The notes: generated by a model not told the origin, from the letters alone. 64,000 nucleotides of DNA from an uncultured Bacteroidales bacterium (GCA_937995875.1 CALKIW010000071.1:14245-78244); one strand, 5' to 3'; positions 26,136 to 35,522 are shown, counted from the first letter of the stretch. Numbers and translations: made by a program.

Positions 26136-27122
26136 ATGATTATGGAAGAAGAAATTATCAAACCAATTAGCAAGGACTTGTTGAAGAGCGAACTGACGTC
26201 GGAACGACTGCTTCGCACGACCAACAAGAGCCATAACGATATATACATCATCACGGCGGCGAATGCTCCTCATGTGATGCAGGAAATCGGACGCCTGCGT
26301 GAAATTGCTTTCCGCACGTCGGGTGGCGGAACGGGAAAATCGGTGGATATCGACGAGTTTGACACGATGGAAAACGGTTGCAAGCAACTCGTCGTGTGGA
26401 ATCCTGAGGCAGAGGAGATTATTGGCGGTTACCGCTATCTGTTTGGCGATAATTGGCAGTTGAACGACGAGGGGCAGCCCAAATTGGCCATGAATCACAT
26501 GTTCAACTTTTCTGATAAGTTCATGAAGGAGTATGCGCCGTACACGGTGGAGTTGGGGCGATCGTTCGTGTCGTTGGAATATCAGAATGTCAGAAGGAAC
26601 TCGAAGTCTATCTTTGCTCTGGACAATCTGTGGGACGGCTTGGGTGCGCTGACGGTCATTAATCCCAAATGCAAGTACTTTTTGGGGAAAATGACGATGT
26701 ATCCGTCGTTCGTGCGTCGTGGCAGAGACATGATACTGTATTTTCTCAATAAGCATTTTGGCGATATGGAGCAGCTTGTTGTGCCGATAAATTCGCAGAA
26801 AATAGAGACTCCGCAAGAGGAGTTGGAACGCATATTCTGCGAGGAAGATTTCAGGAAAGATTATCGGATTTTGAATCGCGAGGTGCGCCAGTTAGGTTTC
26901 AACATTCCTCCTTTGGTTAATGCCTATATGAATTTGAGCCCTACCATGAAATTCTTTGGTACGGCCATCAACTATGAATTTGGCGATGTTGAGGAAAGTG
27001 GCATACTGATTGCCATGGACGAGATATTCGAAGAAAAACGCATCCGCCATATCAACAGCTTTGTCAAGGAGCATCCTGAGGCACTCAAAATACCGGGAAA
27101 ATCGAATAATGTAATATTTTAA
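26136..27122 (+). CDS. glsB: Glycine N-acyltransferase GlsB-like (OlsB/GNAT family)
   Basis: 328 residues. The OlsB-like core carries LREIAFRTSGGGTGKSVDID and DTMENGCKQLVVWNPEAEEI, then YTVELGRSFVSLEYQ, the pattern of acyl-ACP-dependent N-acyltransferases of amino-acid lipids (once annotated hemolysins). It should make the 3-hydroxy-fatty-acyl amide of glycine that GlsA then O-acylates. Two start codons (26136 and 26142) are equally possible. It is the second gene of the pair and is followed by a terminator. Confidence 0.83.
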   Translation: MIMEEEIIKPISKDLLKSELTSERLLRTTNKSHNDIYIITAANAPHVMQEIGRLREIAFRTSGGGTGKSVDIDEFDTMENGCKQLVVWNPEAEEIIGGYRYLFGDNWQLNDEGQPKLAMNHMFNFSDKFMKEYAPYTVELGRSFVSLEYQNVRRNSKSIFALDNLWDGLGALTVINPKCKYFLGKMTMYPSFVRRGRDMILYFLNKHFGDMEQLVVPINSQKIETPQEELERIFCEEDFRKDYRILNREVRQLGFNIPPLVNAYMNLSPTMKFFGTAINYEFGDVEESGILIAMDEIFEEKRIRHINSFVKEHPEALKIPGKSNNVIF

Positions 27123-27179
27123 CCGCTCCCATTTCCCATTGAAGGAGGAGTGACGGTATGGAGGAGTGACGAGAACAAC

Positions 27180-27217
27180 AAATCCCTTTCATGAGCATGA
27201 TGCCATGAAAGGGATTT
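27180..27217. terminator. Bidirectional terminator between glsB and dgt
   Basis: A 14-bp perfect stem AAATCCCTTTCATG/CATGAAAGGGATTT with a 10-nt loop lies between convergent glsB and dgt, with AT-rich flanks (ATTTGTT on plus, GTTGTTC on minus). Just before it, GGAGGAGTGACG is directly repeated at 27146-27171. Confidence 0.75.
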
Positions 27218-27322
27218 ATTTGTTAGGGTAATTGCAGTCTGTTTTCTTGTTCCGTCGCCCGGATGGTTGCCGTTTGCTTCGCCGGAAGGAGTTGTAAAGG
27301 TTTGGGGCAAAGTGGTGCAGAC

Positions 27323-28660
27323 TTATATTATCGGCAGCGATATACCGTTAATCTTTTGGTAAATATCGAGAGCATAAACGTCTGTCATGCCACTGATATA
27401 GTCGAGTACAGCCATGATGCGGGTTTGCAGGTCATCGCTTCTGATTTCATATTGGCTGCTGAATCGGTCGATGAGCTGTTTGCTATGGAACTTTTCAGGG
27501 TAAACGGCCGCCTTGATGAGGCGTTGCATCAGGGTTTGCATAATCTTGTATCCGCTCAATTCCACATCCAACACGGGTTTGCTGCGGTAGATTTTCTTAT
27601 AGGCAACCTCTGCGCAACGCTTGTAGGCCATACGCTGTGGATAGGCAATGTTTTCGATGAGACTGCCCTGAAATGTGCCGTTCAGGATTTCTTCCTCGTG
27701 TTCCACAAAGGTCTTCACACATTCGTTTTCCAATATTCCAACGGCGCAGGCACGCATATACACAATCTTTTCATTGACGTCGGTCACCCCCTCTTGATCC
27801 AGACGCTGGCGTATGGAGGTTTGGGTGGGCTGGTCGAAGAAGCCTAAAAGCAGGTCGGCGGTTTCTTCGTAGGAGAGAAGTCGAAGTTTGTGAGAGTCTT
27901 CAATGTCCATGATTTCATAGCAAATATCATCGGCAGCTTCCATCAAATACACTAAGGGATGGCGAGCATAACTAAGTGGCTCGCCCGGCTTTGAATTGTA
28001 AAAAATGCCCAATTCATCGGCAATTTTCTGATAAATGGGGGCTTCTGATGAGAAGAAACCGAACTTGCCGTGTTTCCCTGCCACGCTGCTGGCATAGGGA
28101 TACTTCACGACGGAGGCCAGCGTGGTATAGGTCATGACGAAGCCACCACTTCTGCGGCCTGCGAAACGATGGGTCAGCAGGCGGAAGGCATTGGCATTTC
28201 CTTCAAAATGGGTGATGTCATTCCAAAATTCGGGAGACACTTTGTCTTTGAGGATAGAGCCTTCGTCTTCGGTGAAATAGGTTTGAATGGCTTTTTCTCC
28301 GGAGTGTCCAAACGGCGGGTTTCCCATGTCGTGGGCCAGTCCGGCGGTCTGTACGATGGTACCGATTTCCTCGAAAAGGGTGCCTCTCAGTTCCGGATGT
28401 TTTTCGATAAGCAGTCTGGCCACGTCGTCGCCCAATGATTTGCCGAGCGAGGAAACCTCCAGAGAGTGGGTGAGTCGGTTGTGCACAAAGATGCTTCCGG
28501 GCAAAGGGAAAACCTGTGTCTTGTTTTGTAACCGGCGGAAAGGGGCGGAATAGATGAGCCGATCGCCGTCGCGCTTGAATTCAGAGCGGTCGTCATGGCG
28601 CATAGGGTGGCGGTCTTCTTGTCCGAGCCGCTTGTTGGATATGAGTTGATTCCAGTTCAT
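27323..28660 (-). CDS. dgt: Deoxyguanosinetriphosphate triphosphohydrolase (HD family)
   Basis: 445 residues from MNWNQLISNKRLGQEDRHPM at 28660; the 16-residue extension to 28708 is not family-like. The HD metal site is visible as NRLTHSLEVSSLG (first His) and GLAHDMGNPPFGHSGEKAI (HD pair), with further ligands in YLMEAADDICYEIMDIED. It cleaves dGTP to deoxyguanosine and triphosphate, so it influences dNTP pools. It is divergent from dut, another dNTP-sanitising enzyme. The promoter lies over 230 bp upstream, giving an unusually long leader. Confidence 0.93.
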   Translation of the reverse strand: MNWNQLISNKRLGQEDRHPMRHDDRSEFKRDGDRLIYSAPFRRLQNKTQVFPLPGSIFVHNRLTHSLEVSSLGKSLGDDVARLLIEKHPELRGTLFEEIGTIVQTAGLAHDMGNPPFGHSGEKAIQTYFTEDEGSILKDKVSPEFWNDITHFEGNANAFRLLTHRFAGRRSGGFVMTYTTLASVVKYPYASSVAGKHGKFGFFSSEAPIYQKIADELGIFYNSKPGEPLSYARHPLVYLMEAADDICYEIMDIEDSHKLRLLSYEETADLLLGFFDQPTQTSIRQRLDQEGVTDVNEKIVYMRACAVGILENECVKTFVEHEEEILNGTFQGSLIENIAYPQRMAYKRCAEVAYKKIYRSKPVLDVELSGYKIMQTLMQRLIKAAVYPEKFHSKQLIDRFSSQYEIRSDDLQTRIMAVLDYISGMTDVYALDIYQKINGISLPII

Positions 28661-28900
28661 TGAGATGATTTTTGTATGTTGTTTTTGGTCGGGAAGGACC
28701 GAATTCATCGGGCATCAAGGCAGGCAAGGACGAGCGTATGCCGTTCACAATGTTTGATGGACAGCTGGTCTTCATGACCAGTTCTTGTTCGTATCGGTGC
28801 CCAATATGTTTTGTCATCATGGCCTTTGGCCTCATGCGATGGTAGCGTGTGCCGTTTGGGCTTTCCCTCCGGAGCCTTTCTATCCTCCATTCTTTCGTTA

Positions 28901-28908
28901 CAAAGTTA
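28901..28908 (-). promoter_or_regulatory. -7 element far upstream of dgt (long leader)
   Basis: Minus-strand TAACTTTG predicts a start near 28894, about 234 nt before the dgt ATG. The leader contains a hairpin CTGGTC-atgaa-GACCAG and a 61-codon open frame (28890-28705) starting within a few nt of the predicted start. Confidence 0.5.
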
Positions 28909-28988
28909 CCGCTTATTCTTCTATTTTCTTTCTTTTTAATAATTAAAATGTAATAATGTGGTCAGAATTGATTAAATTTGCATTCTAT

Positions 28989-29426
28989 ATGGTAAAGATA
29001 AAAGTATTGAACAACGGGCATCAGCCGCTTCCGGCGTATGCCACTGTGCAAAGCGCGGGAATGGACCTGCGGGCTAATCTTGACGAGTCGATAGTTTTGA
29101 AACCGATGGAACGGCGTCTGATACCAACGGGGTTGCATATCGCCTTGCCTGAGGGTTACGAGGCGCAGGTGCGTCCAAGAAGCGGACTGGCGTTGAAACA
29201 CGGCATTACGGTGCTCAACACTCCGGGTACAGTGGATGCCGATTATCGGGGAGAAATCATGGTGTTGCTTGTGAATTTTTCGCAGAAAGAGTTTGTCATC
29301 AACGATGGCGAGCGCATTGCGCAGATGGTGATAGCACGTTATGAACAGGCCGATATGGTTGAGGTAGAGATGCTCGATGAGACGGAAAGAGGCACCGGAG
29401 GATATGGCCATACGGGCGTGAAATAG
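28989..29426 (+). CDS. dut: dUTP diphosphatase
   Basis: 145 residues from MVKIKVLNNGHQPLPAYATV at 28989. The five trimeric dUTPase motifs are present: AGMDLRA (I), RPRSGLALK (II), LNTPGTVDADYRGEI (III), DGERIAQMV (IV), RGTGGYGHTG (V, the flexible P-loop-like tail). It hydrolyses dUTP to dUMP, preventing uracil misincorporation. TAAATTTG ends 8 nt before the ATG. It leads a likely operon with the TPR protein, DUF4292 lipoprotein and EnvC-like protein (10 bp and overlapping junctions). Confidence 0.96.
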   Translation: MVKIKVLNNGHQPLPAYATVQSAGMDLRANLDESIVLKPMERRLIPTGLHIALPEGYEAQVRPRSGLALKHGITVLNTPGTVDADYRGEIMVLLVNFSQKEFVINDGERIAQMVIARYEQADMVEVEMLDETERGTGGYGHTGVK

Positions 29427-29436
29427 GAATGAAAAG

Positions 29437-31218
29437 ATGAAAAAGCCACTGCGATATTTGGTTTCCTTGCTCTGGGTCATGCTGCTTATAGGTGGTTTAG
29501 CGTGCCCTTCAATGGCTTGGGCCGGAAAGAAGAAAACTCCGGCGGCGGGAATGCCCGCAAAAGCCGGTGGAATGGACTATACCGACAGCCTGCGCTACAA
29601 CTACTTCTTTTTAGAGGCAGTGCGCCAACAGAATGCCGGACATTACGCGGCGGCATTCGACTTATTGAGCCGTTGCTTGGAAATCGACTCGTGTGCGGCA
29701 GAGGCCTACTATATGCAGGCACGTTATTTCTCGGAGCTTCGCAAGGACAGCCTGGCTCTGCGCTATTTGGAAACGGCAGCCTTGCTGAGACCCGATAATG
29801 ACACCTATCAAGAGAAGGAGGCTCAATTCTATATCGGGACGGGCAACTTCAAAAAGGCCATCGAAACTTACGAGCGACTGTATGCTGTCCAACGGGACCG
29901 CAGTGATGTGGTGAACATCCTCGTACAACTCTACAAGCAGCAGAAGGATTATGACAAAATGCTCAATGCCATCGACCGTTTGGAGCAAATAGAAGGGGAA
30001 AGTGAGCAGTTCGCCTTGGCCAGAATGAGTGTGTATGAACTCAAAGGAGATGCGAAAAACGCATATAAGACACTGAAAGGCTTGGCCGACTCGCATCCCA
30101 ATGACTTGAGTTTCAGTATAATGTTAGGCAACTGGTTGATGCACAACAAGAAGTCGAAGGAAGCCTACAAACTGTTTAGTCACGCTCTGGAAAGTGAGCC
30201 TGACAACACGTATGCACAGAGCTCGATATACGATTACTACCGTGCGGAGGGGCAGGAAGATAAGGCTAACGAGATGATGGAGCGCATTTTGCTGGGCAAG
30301 AACACGCTGCCGGACAACCGCATACAGTTTGTTCGACAGGCCATTCAGGAGAATGATCAGCAGGGTGGTGATTCTGTGAAGATCATCAAACTGTTTGACC
30401 GTATGCGCGAAGCACTGCCGGAAGATGCTTCCATAGCCGAAATGAAAGTGGCATACTATACGCTCAAGAAGATGCCGGAGGAAGAAATTAACCAAGCATT
30501 GGTCGATTTGCTGGCACTTGCACCCGATAATGGTGGGGCGCGCTTCCAGTTGATTCAGAACAAATGGGCTAAGCAGGATTGGAAAGAAGTAGCCGAACTG
30601 AGTGAGCCGGGAATGTTGTATAATCCCGATGAAATGGCATTTTATTACTTCACAGGCTTAGCACGCTATTATCAAAAAGACGATATTGGGGCACTTGACG
30701 CGTTCCAGCGGGGTACGGCAGAAATCAATGACAAGAGCGACCCTGCTATTGTGAGCGATTTTTACGCCATTATGGGAGAGATATATCACAATCAGGGAGA
30801 GAAGGAGAAGGCGTATGCAGCTTTCGACAGCTGTCTGCAATGGAAACCGGACCATACCGTTACACTCAACAACTATGCTTATTTCCTCTCCATAGAAGGG
30901 GGAGACTTGAAGCGAGCAGAGGAGATGAGTGCTAAGGCGGTGAAGGCAGAGCCGAAGAATCCTACTTATCTCGATACGTATGCATGGATACTTTATTGTC
31001 AGGAACGTTATGCGGAGGCCAAGATTTATATTGACCAGACACTGAAATACAGCACAGACTCGACGCTCTCTGCAGATGTTTTGGAACACGCAGGAGATAT
31101 TTACATCAAGACGGGAAACACCGATGAGGCTTTGAAAATGTGGCAGAGGGCCATTGATGAGGGCGGAGACGCAGCTGTGTTGAACAAGAAGAAGAAACGC
31201 TATACCAAGAAAAGATGA
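29437..31218 (+). CDS. Periplasmic tetratricopeptide-repeat protein
   Basis: 593 residues with a signal peptide (LVSLLWVMLLIGGLACPSMA, cleaved before about residue 30) and TPR units through the whole length. Clear ones are at HYAAAFDLLSRCLEIDSCAA, NFKKAIETYERLYAVQ, SKEAYKLFSHALESEPDN, EKEKAYAAFDSCLQWKPDHT and NTDEALKMWQRAIDEGGD. TPRs mediate protein-protein contacts; no enzymatic domain is seen. The gene order dut-TPR-DUF4292-EnvC recurs in Bacteroidales, suggesting an envelope-assembly role, which is an inference. Its stop overlaps the next start (ATGA). Confidence 0.9.
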   Translation: MKKPLRYLVSLLWVMLLIGGLACPSMAWAGKKKTPAAGMPAKAGGMDYTDSLRYNYFFLEAVRQQNAGHYAAAFDLLSRCLEIDSCAAEAYYMQARYFSELRKDSLALRYLETAALLRPDNDTYQEKEAQFYIGTGNFKKAIETYERLYAVQRDRSDVVNILVQLYKQQKDYDKMLNAIDRLEQIEGESEQFALARMSVYELKGDAKNAYKTLKGLADSHPNDLSFSIMLGNWLMHNKKSKEAYKLFSHALESEPDNTYAQSSIYDYYRAEGQEDKANEMMERILLGKNTLPDNRIQFVRQAIQENDQQGGDSVKIIKLFDRMREALPEDASIAEMKVAYYTLKKMPEEEINQALVDLLALAPDNGGARFQLIQNKWAKQDWKEVAELSEPGMLYNPDEMAFYYFTGLARYYQKDDIGALDAFQRGTAEINDKSDPAIVSDFYAIMGEIYHNQGEKEKAYAAFDSCLQWKPDHTVTLNNYAYFLSIEGGDLKRAEEMSAKAVKAEPKNPTYLDTYAWILYCQERYAEAKIYIDQTLKYSTDSTLSADVLEHAGDIYIKTGNTDEALKMWQRAIDEGGDAAVLNKKKKRYTKKR

Positions 31219-32102
31219 AAACAAGGAGTAGAATTATAGTGATGTGTGTGCCTTTGCTGTTGGCATCATGTGGTGCCAAGAAAGCAGCGATTAAGGACAC
31301 ACCCGGTGTAACAAAGACTTCGTCGGCACAGGAAACCTCCCGTGTTGCTCACCAACTGGCCTTTGTTCAGAAGGTGAACGACCAGAAAGTATATGCTAAT
31401 AATATCGTTGCCGACATGAGTTTTACGGCTCAAATGGGAGACCGAAGGATTACCGTGCCGGGAGCTGTCCATATGCGCAGGGATGAGGTGATACGGTTGC
31501 AAATGTTCATACCGTTGCTTGGAAGTGAGGTAGGGAGATTGGAATTTACGCCGGATTATGTGCTTGTTATCGACAGAATGCATAAACAATACGTCAAGGG
31601 TGACTACAATCAACTTGATTTTCTAAGGAATAACGGACTGAATTTCTATTCACTACAGGCATTGTTTTGGAATCAACTGTTGCTGCCCGGAGCCTCGAAC
31701 GTGGGCGAGGGAGACCTTCATAAGTTCAGGGCAAACCTCGATGGAATGGGACAAAATGTGCCCGTGAGCTTACAAAACGGTAACATGGATTATGTGTGGG
31801 AAGCCAATCGAAAGAGTGGTATCATAGGCAAGACGTCCGTTACCTACAACAGTGCCGGTCACGGCAAATCCAATTTGGTGTGGGAATACACAGACTTCAG
31901 CCCATTAGGAGTAAAGTTGTTTCCCGCTACTCAGGAGTTCTCGTTCACCACATCTTCATCCAACAAGATACAGGAAATGACGGTGAGGCTCAAAATGAAA
32001 AAACTGAAAACATCGGAAAATTGGGAAAGTCGCAGCACCGTTTCTCCCAGATACAAGGAGATGGATGCCAAATTCATCTTTGACAGGTTACTTAATATGT
32101 AA
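31215..32102 (+). CDS. DUF4292 lipoprotein
   Basis: 295 residues with a lipoprotein signal: LLLASC, acylated Cys at 19. The body matches DUF4292 as known from Bacteroidota, a LolA/LolB-like fold: FTAQMGDRRITVPGAVHMRR, EVIRLQMFIPLLGSEVGRLE and LVIDRMHKQYVKGDYNQLDF. The resemblance to LolB suggests lipoprotein or lipid handling at the outer membrane, but this is unproven. It overlaps both neighbours (ATGA upstream, TAATG downstream). Confidence 0.85.
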   Translation: MKTRSRIIVMCVPLLLASCGAKKAAIKDTPGVTKTSSAQETSRVAHQLAFVQKVNDQKVYANNIVADMSFTAQMGDRRITVPGAVHMRRDEVIRLQMFIPLLGSEVGRLEFTPDYVLVIDRMHKQYVKGDYNQLDFLRNNGLNFYSLQALFWNQLLLPGASNVGEGDLHKFRANLDGMGQNVPVSLQNGNMDYVWEANRKSGIIGKTSVTYNSAGHGKSNLVWEYTDFSPLGVKLFPATQEFSFTTSSSNKIQEMTVRLKMKKLKTSENWESRSTVSPRYKEMDAKFIFDRLLNM

Positions 32103-33838
32103 TGAGGAAAATACTGACCATACTTTTAGCGATGTTCTTTGTCGTTGCTTCGGATGCTCAAACCCGAAAGCGAACGACCAAGAAGACTACGCGTACAACA
32201 AAGACGACGAAGCAGACTACACAAAAGAAGAAGTCGAAGAACAATGTTACCTACAGCAATTCTTCCATTCGGGGATTGCAAAGCCAACGCTCGGCCATAC
32301 AGAAAAAGATTCGGGCGCAGGAACAGGCATTGAAAGCCAACAAGAGCGATGTGGCGCAACGGCTGCGCAATTTACTGATGTTGAATGGTGAGATAGGTCG
32401 TCGCCAGAAGAATATAGAAGATATACAAGGCGAAATTCACCATATTGAGAACAATATCGGAATACTCAATACACAGCTCAGAACGCTGGAACAGCAGCTC
32501 AAGGACCGCCAGGCCAAATACGTAAAGTCCATGAAATACATGGCGCGCCATCGCTCGATGCAGGACAGACTGATGTTCATCTTCTCGGCAGAAAACTTTT
32601 ACCAGATGTACCGCCGCCTCCGCTTCGTGCGTGAATATGCACAATATCAACGGGCGCAGGGTGAAGCTGTAAGGGCCAAACAGGCCGAAGTGAACAACAA
32701 GTATCGCCAGCTGCAAAAGGTGAAAGGGCAGAAAAACAGGTTGCTCTCTCAAGGAGAGGAGGAAAAAACGAAGCTGGAGAACAACAAGAACGAACAGCAG
32801 GAGATGGTCAAGGGATTGCAGAAACAACAGAAAACAATTCAGTCTATCATTGCTGACCAGCATAAGAAGGACGCGGCACTGAATGCGCAAATCGACCGTT
32901 TGGTGGAGATCGAAATACAGAAGGCGCGTGCCCGTGCTGAGGCTGAGGCCAAACGCAAGGCTGCTGCGGAGGAGGCTGCTAAGCGTCGCGCTGCGGAATT
33001 AGCCCGTAAGAAAGCAGAAGCAGAGGCTGCCGCTCGTGAGAACGCCCGTCGGATAGCTGAGGCTAAAGCCCGCGAAGCCCGATTGAAAGAAGAGGCCCGA
33101 CAGGCTGCACTGGCAGAGGAGGCTGCTCGAAAGGCACGTGCTGAGGCTGCAGAGGCTGCACGAAAACAAGCCGCAGAAAAGGCGTTGGAGAAAGAGCGTT
33201 CCGCCCAAAGGGCTGCTGCTCGCGAACTTGCTGCGAGGGCTAAGCGTGCCGCAGAGGCAGAACGCGCTGCGGAAGCACGCAAGGTTGCCGCCGATCAGGC
33301 TGCCCGCGAGGCGGAGTCCCTCCGTCAGGCTGCTGAACGTAAGGAGGTTGCCGATGCCGCACGGGCAAAGAGGGAAATAGCTGAGGTGAAGCAAGGCATG
33401 GAGGAAGTGAGCAAATTCTCGACTGTAGACCGCATGATGAACAGTGGATTCGAGGCCAATCGCGGGCGATTACCCATGCCCATCACCGGCGGTTACAAGA
33501 TTGTGAGCCATTTCGGACAATATAATGTGGAGGGCCTGAAAGGCGTGATGCTCGACAATAAGGGTATCAACATCATGGGAAACAATGGCTGTCAGGCACG
33601 CTCGGTGTACGATGGCGAGGTGAGCGCAGTGATTGGCTATGCCGGCACGTATGTTGTCATGGTGCGACATGGCGCCTATATTTCCGTATATGGCAATCTC
33701 AAATCGGTCAGTGTAAGCAAGTCTCAAAAGGTTGCTACAGGGCAGGCACTCGGTGCGGTGGGCACAGACAACATTCTGCAGTTCCAGCTTCGCAAGGAAA
33801 GGGCAAAGCTGAATCCGGAGGCTTGGCTCAGAAGATAG
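32102..33838 (+). CDS. EnvC-like protein with degenerate LytM/M23 domain
   Basis: 578 residues: signal peptide (MRKILTILLAMFFVVASDAQ), a Lys/Thr-rich segment, a coiled coil (about 55-260), an extreme Ala/Glu/Arg-rich helix (about 265-430), then a LytM/M23 domain (about 455-578). The zinc ligands of active M23 enzymes appear lost: the GxHxGxDI box reads LDNKGINI, the HxH box reads VYGNL where YAHL is usual, and LHFE reads LQFQ. As in E. coli EnvC and NlpD, this suggests an activator of cell-wall amidases rather than a hydrolase. Last gene of the dut operon. Confidence 0.87.
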   Translation: MRKILTILLAMFFVVASDAQTRKRTTKKTTRTTKTTKQTTQKKKSKNNVTYSNSSIRGLQSQRSAIQKKIRAQEQALKANKSDVAQRLRNLLMLNGEIGRRQKNIEDIQGEIHHIENNIGILNTQLRTLEQQLKDRQAKYVKSMKYMARHRSMQDRLMFIFSAENFYQMYRRLRFVREYAQYQRAQGEAVRAKQAEVNNKYRQLQKVKGQKNRLLSQGEEEKTKLENNKNEQQEMVKGLQKQQKTIQSIIADQHKKDAALNAQIDRLVEIEIQKARARAEAEAKRKAAAEEAAKRRAAELARKKAEAEAAARENARRIAEAKAREARLKEEARQAALAEEAARKARAEAAEAARKQAAEKALEKERSAQRAAARELAARAKRAAEAERAAEARKVAADQAAREAESLRQAAERKEVADAARAKREIAEVKQGMEEVSKFSTVDRMMNSGFEANRGRLPMPITGGYKIVSHFGQYNVEGLKGVMLDNKGINIMGNNGCQARSVYDGEVSAVIGYAGTYVVMVRHGAYISVYGNLKSVSVSKSQKVATGQALGAVGTDNILQFQLRKERAKLNPEAWLRR

Positions 33839-33861
33839 GGAAACATATACCTTTCGCATAA

Positions 33862-33931
33862 GATAATCCATCATTGTACGCTCCTGAATACAGGATTAGT
33901 TGGGCGTTGATGATGGATTATCCTTTCTTTT
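33862..33931. terminator. Bidirectional terminator between envC-like gene and M20 gene
   Basis: A 13-bp stem GATAATCCATCAT/ATGATGGATTATC (33862-33874 and 33910-33922) with an inner ACGC/GCGT pair, then CTTTCTTTTTAT on the plus strand. Genes converge here. Confidence 0.8.
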
Positions 33932-35001
33932 TATATACCGGTGAGGAGCTTGATATAGGTATCAAGCGCATGTTCTATTTCACTCAATCTGATAAATTCA
34001 TCGGCGCTATGCGAGCGCGACGACTCGCCCGGCCCCAGTTTGAACGAGGGGAACGGCATGAGTGCCTGATCGCTCAGCGTGGGCGAGCCGTATGGCGTCA
34101 TGCCCAGCGAGATGCAGCGTTGCACTAACGGATGTTTCGGGTCGATGTGGGATGAGTGCAGGCGGAAAGAGTGGGCTTTGACCTCAGACTTGACATGTTG
34201 GCAGATGATGTCGTAGATTTCCTCGTTGGTGTAGCACTCGTTGGAGCGCACATCGACGAGCATGGTACAGATGTCGGGCACCACATTGTGCTGCGTACCG
34301 GCATTCACAACGGTGAGCGTCATCTTCACCGGACCGAGCAGCGGGCTTGTTTTTTCAAATTTGTAGTCGCGAATCCACTGCATATCGTCCAATGCTTCGT
34401 AGATGGCGTTCACCCCTTCGTTTCGGGCGGCATGACCGCTCTTGCCGTGAGCAATCAGGTCGAGCACCATCAATCCCTTCTCGGCTATGGCGGGCTGCAT
34501 CCCTGTGGGCTCGCCCACGATGGCTACGTCTGTCTTGGGCAACAGTGGCAAGGCACGGCTGATGCCGTCTTTGCCCGATACCTCTTCTTCTGCCGAAGCT
34601 AAATATATCAGGTTGAACGAGCGGTTGGCTTTCACATTGTCCTTGCAAAAATAGCGGAACACCTGTAACAATGTCACCAGTCCGCCCCCGCAGTCGTTGC
34701 TACCCAGTCCGTATAATGTGTCGCCCTCGATGGTCGGGGCAAAGGGGTTGCGTGCCCACGTTTTCACCGGCTTCACCGTGTCGATGTGAGCATTGAGCAA
34801 CAGGGTGGGACGGGCTGCGTCGAATAGTGGGTCGATGGCCCATACGTTGTTGGCTTCGCGGTGAGTTGAGAAACCGTAATTGCTGATGGTCTGCTCCATA
34901 ATGGTAGCGGCTTCGCTTTCGCTGCGACTTGTCGATGGTGTGGCTATCAACCGGCAGAGCAGGTCGATGGCCTCACGGGTGTATTGCTTTTGTTGTTCCA
35001 T
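33931..35001 (-). CDS. M20 family metallopeptidase, ArgE-like deacylase
   Basis: 356 residues. The M20 di-zinc site is visible: LLLNAHIDTV (His and Asp), GLGSNDCGGGLVTLL (bridging Asp), SAEEEVSGKDG (Glu pair) and GEPTGM. The family includes acetylornithine deacetylase (ArgE), the succinyl- or acetyl-citrulline variants of Bacteroidota arginine synthesis, and DapE. The C-terminal LSDQALMPFPSFKLGPGESS fits the ArgE-type group, but the substrate is not certain. A TATTTTTG -7-like element ends only 4 nt before the ATG. It is alone, facing the fadD promoter region across a 715-bp spacer. Confidence 0.85.
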   Translation of the reverse strand: MEQQKQYTREAIDLLCRLIATPSTSRSESEAATIMEQTISNYGFSTHREANNVWAIDPLFDAARPTLLLNAHIDTVKPVKTWARNPFAPTIEGDTLYGLGSNDCGGGLVTLLQVFRYFCKDNVKANRSFNLIYLASAEEEVSGKDGISRALPLLPKTDVAIVGEPTGMQPAIAEKGLMVLDLIAHGKSGHAARNEGVNAIYEALDDMQWIRDYKFEKTSPLLGPVKMTLTVVNAGTQHNVVPDICTMLVDVRSNECYTNEEIYDIICQHVKSEVKAHSFRLHSSHIDPKHPLVQRCISLGMTPYGSPTLSDQALMPFPSFKLGPGESSRSHSADEFIRLSEIEHALDTYIKLLTGI

Positions 35002-35141
35002 GCTACAAAAATAACTATTTTTTCAGATATGAGAACGTAAAAGCAGATTTATCTTTTCTGTTACCCGGTTTGCTTTCACTGTAATTTAATACGATGCTCA
35101 CTGAGTGCTGATAGTTGTGTTTTTGAAGTATCGAAGCTCCT

Positions 35142-35522
35142 ATTTTTCTTTACAAACGCTCCATAATGCCGGGCGTATTCAGAAATGACTTTGCTTTCGT
35201 CCGAAAAATCGCTAAATTTGCGCATTTTGCAGTGTGTTGATAATCAGCGTGTTTCAGAACATGCTCCGTCCGTTGTCAATCTCTCCGTCTGCAGTTGCAT
35301 ATCGAATGGCATTGCGGAAGCACCTTAATCACAGGACGATTGAGCCTTAGTCGCCCTGCGGTTAGGCCTCAGTCATACTGCCATTAGGGCTTCCTCGCAA
35401 AATGGCGGACTGCAAAACCTGACAAACGGAGCATTGATACCCGATGCGGATAAATCATGAAGGCAGAAACATAGCCCTTTTTGCGCTGGATGTTCCGAAA
35501 ATAATTGTTAAAAAACGGTAAT
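35142..35522 (+). repeat. Dispersed intergenic element, copy C (381 bp)
   Basis: Same order of blocks as copy A: ATTTTTCTTTACAAACGC at the left edge, GCTTTCGTCCGAAA (shared with copy D), TTGATAATCAG, ATCGAATGGCATTGCGGAAG, four 22-bp units at 35318-35408 (for example GAGCCTTAGTCGCCCTGCGG), AAACATAGCCCTTTTTGCGC at 35467, and AAAAACGGTAAT at the right edge. It lies between divergent M20 and fadD genes. The remaining spacer shows only the fadD promoter. Confidence 0.8.

Noticed and set aside
28705..28890. A 61-codon frame upstream of dgt as a protein gene
   Set aside because: Composition (many His, Lys, Arg) looks non-coding; kept only as a leader observation.
32941..33400. Ala/Glu/Arg-rich stretch as a frameshifted or low-quality region
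   Set aside because: The frame stays open on both sides and links a coiled coil to an M23 domain, as expected for EnvC-like proteins.
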